Of a DNA stretch of 19,458 nucleotides, positions 18,546 through 19,458 are shown in pieces (positions within the stretch are counted from its first letter, which is position 1; every line of letters starts with the position of its first letter). This DNA is from Daldinia sp. FL1419 (lineage: Eukaryota; Ascomycota; Sordariomycetes; Xylariales; Hypoxylaceae). The stretch lies in contig MU623670.1 in the NCBI GenBank assembly GCA_025201765.1, forward strand, positions 1-19,458, given 5' to 3'. A program made the translations under genes and the position numbers. The notes under the pieces were generated by a model. That model was not told the origin of the DNA, ran no database searches, and saw only the letters and a program-made list of their open reading frames with translations.

Positions 18546-19458
18546 GAAGGTTTTATTAAAATCCAATTAATTTATATTATAATATTTAAAAATTAGATCT
18601 AACTTTTTCCTTTTTTATCAATTAATTTTATTAACTTATATTTAATTAACTTATAATTAATTTTAATTTAATTTTAAGTTTATAAAAAATAAATTAATTT
18701 AATTTCTTAATATATATTAAATTTTTGATAGATTTTTATAATTTTACTTTTAAATTTTAAATTTTCATTTACTTTAATCATAAAAGGTTAATTATATTGG
18801 AAAATTATTTTTTTTTTTATAAATTTAATAATATTTTTAAAATTAATTAAATAAAATAATAAAATTTTTAAATAATTAAATAATTATTTTTAAATTTTAA
18901 TAATTATTTTATAATTAAAGTTGTTTAGTATATATTGGATGTTTAAGATCTAATAAATTAAGATTTCTATAAGGGTTAAATAATTTATAAGATTTATTAA
19001 TCTTTTTTTATTTATTTATTAATATTCCTTATATATTCTAATTATTTTTTTAATATATTTGTAAAAATTTTTTTAATAATATAGGGTTAAAATTTATTAA
19101 TATATTAAATTTTTTCTCTTATAATTATACTTTATATAAAACTTTTTTATAATTTTTTATTTTATTAATTTATAATTAATAATATAATAATTAAAATGTT
19201 TTTCATTTATTTTTTTTTATAAAATCTTATTAAATATAATATATTTTAATATTTTAATTTTAAATTTTAAATAATTTTTATATTTTTTAAAAATATTATT
19301 AACTAAAAATCTTAAAGATATTTTAAATATTAATAAATATTATATTATTTTTTATAACTTTGGATTTTATTGATTAAACAATTATAAAATAATTGATTAT
19401 ATTTTATTTTAATTTTTAAAATTTAATATTATTAATATAGGATATATTAATATTATAT
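18546..19458. other. Very AT-rich DNA, possible reverse transcriptase remnant
   Basis: If the RNase H call to the left is right, the 5' part of pol should occupy this stretch on the minus strand. The sequence is nearly pure A and T and I could not confirm a single reverse transcriptase motif. Nothing else is visible up to the window end. Confidence 0.4.

Larger units (their letters stand above)
1..19458. other. RIP-degraded AT-rich transposon isochore
   Basis: The whole window is dominated by A and T with heavy TpA, and no long ATG-initiated open frame survives. Where two copies of a repeat can be compared (11,400-12,300 against 14,420-15,330; 16,845 against 17,358; 12,011 against 12,041), the differences are almost all transitions. 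Dead coding frames keep phase over kilobases but carry nonsense codons. This is the known signature of repeat-induced point mutation in filamentous ascomycetes. A mitochondrial origin is less likely: there are no tRNA, rRNA or respiratory genes, and transposase and retroelement remnants are present. The fungal assignment is an inference. Confidence 0.8.

Noticed and set aside
1..19458. Mitochondrial genome fragment
   Set aside because: Despite the composition there are no mitochondrial tRNA, rRNA or respiratory genes, and transposase, retroelement and RIP-type repeat divergence are present.

Overview
The window is extremely A+T-rich nuclear DNA, by eye about four-fifths A+T and full of TpA, with no intact gene. 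It looks like an AT-isochore of a filamentous ascomycete (Pezizomycotina) made of transposons killed by repeat-induced point mutation (RIP, C-to-T mostly at CpA). Three observations support this. Repeat copies differ almost only by transitions. Dead reading frames carry TAA, TAG and TGA where Gln, Arg or Trp codons are expected, yet they keep frame over kilobases. The damage is strand-biased in blocks, each depleted of either C or G. Species and exact family names are inferences; no search was run.

Layout. 1-1,780 and 1,950-4,000 are AT-rich with no recognisable gene, apart from an 86-bp palindrome (1,864-1,949), a small minisatellite and a slightly GC-richer patch near 2,200. 4,030-6,906 (minus) is the best-preserved gene: a dead DDE-type transposase resembling fungal Tnp2/CACTA (EnSpm) proteins, with a 53-bp intron, an acidic N-terminal region and a single frame from the intron down to about 4,139. 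6,907-9,130 holds its C-skewed upstream region, a skew switch near 7,670, a purine-rich degenerate repeat and a hairpin. 9,130-10,870 is plain AT-rich DNA.

10,876-12,378 (minus) contains a possible unrecognised dead frame and copy A of an unknown repeat element. Copy A has a TATA box, a 30-bp tandem duplication, a conserved C-terminal peptide and, at its outer end, a second copy of the 86-bp palindrome. Copy B of the element lies in inverted orientation at 14,414-15,360 and is more heavily mutated. Between A and B are a G-skewed block (about 12,480-13,080) and two unmutated GC-rich islands (13,805-13,945 and 14,235-14,413), the first built around a strong imperfect stem.

15,361-19,458 contains an 80-bp direct repeat pair (16,845 and 17,358) and a minus-strand remnant of a Ty3/Gypsy-like pol with an RNase H region at about 18,090-18,545. 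The rest is featureless AT-rich DNA. Nothing here is expected to make a functional protein. The content points to nested DNA transposons, retroelements and at least one unidentified repeat family.
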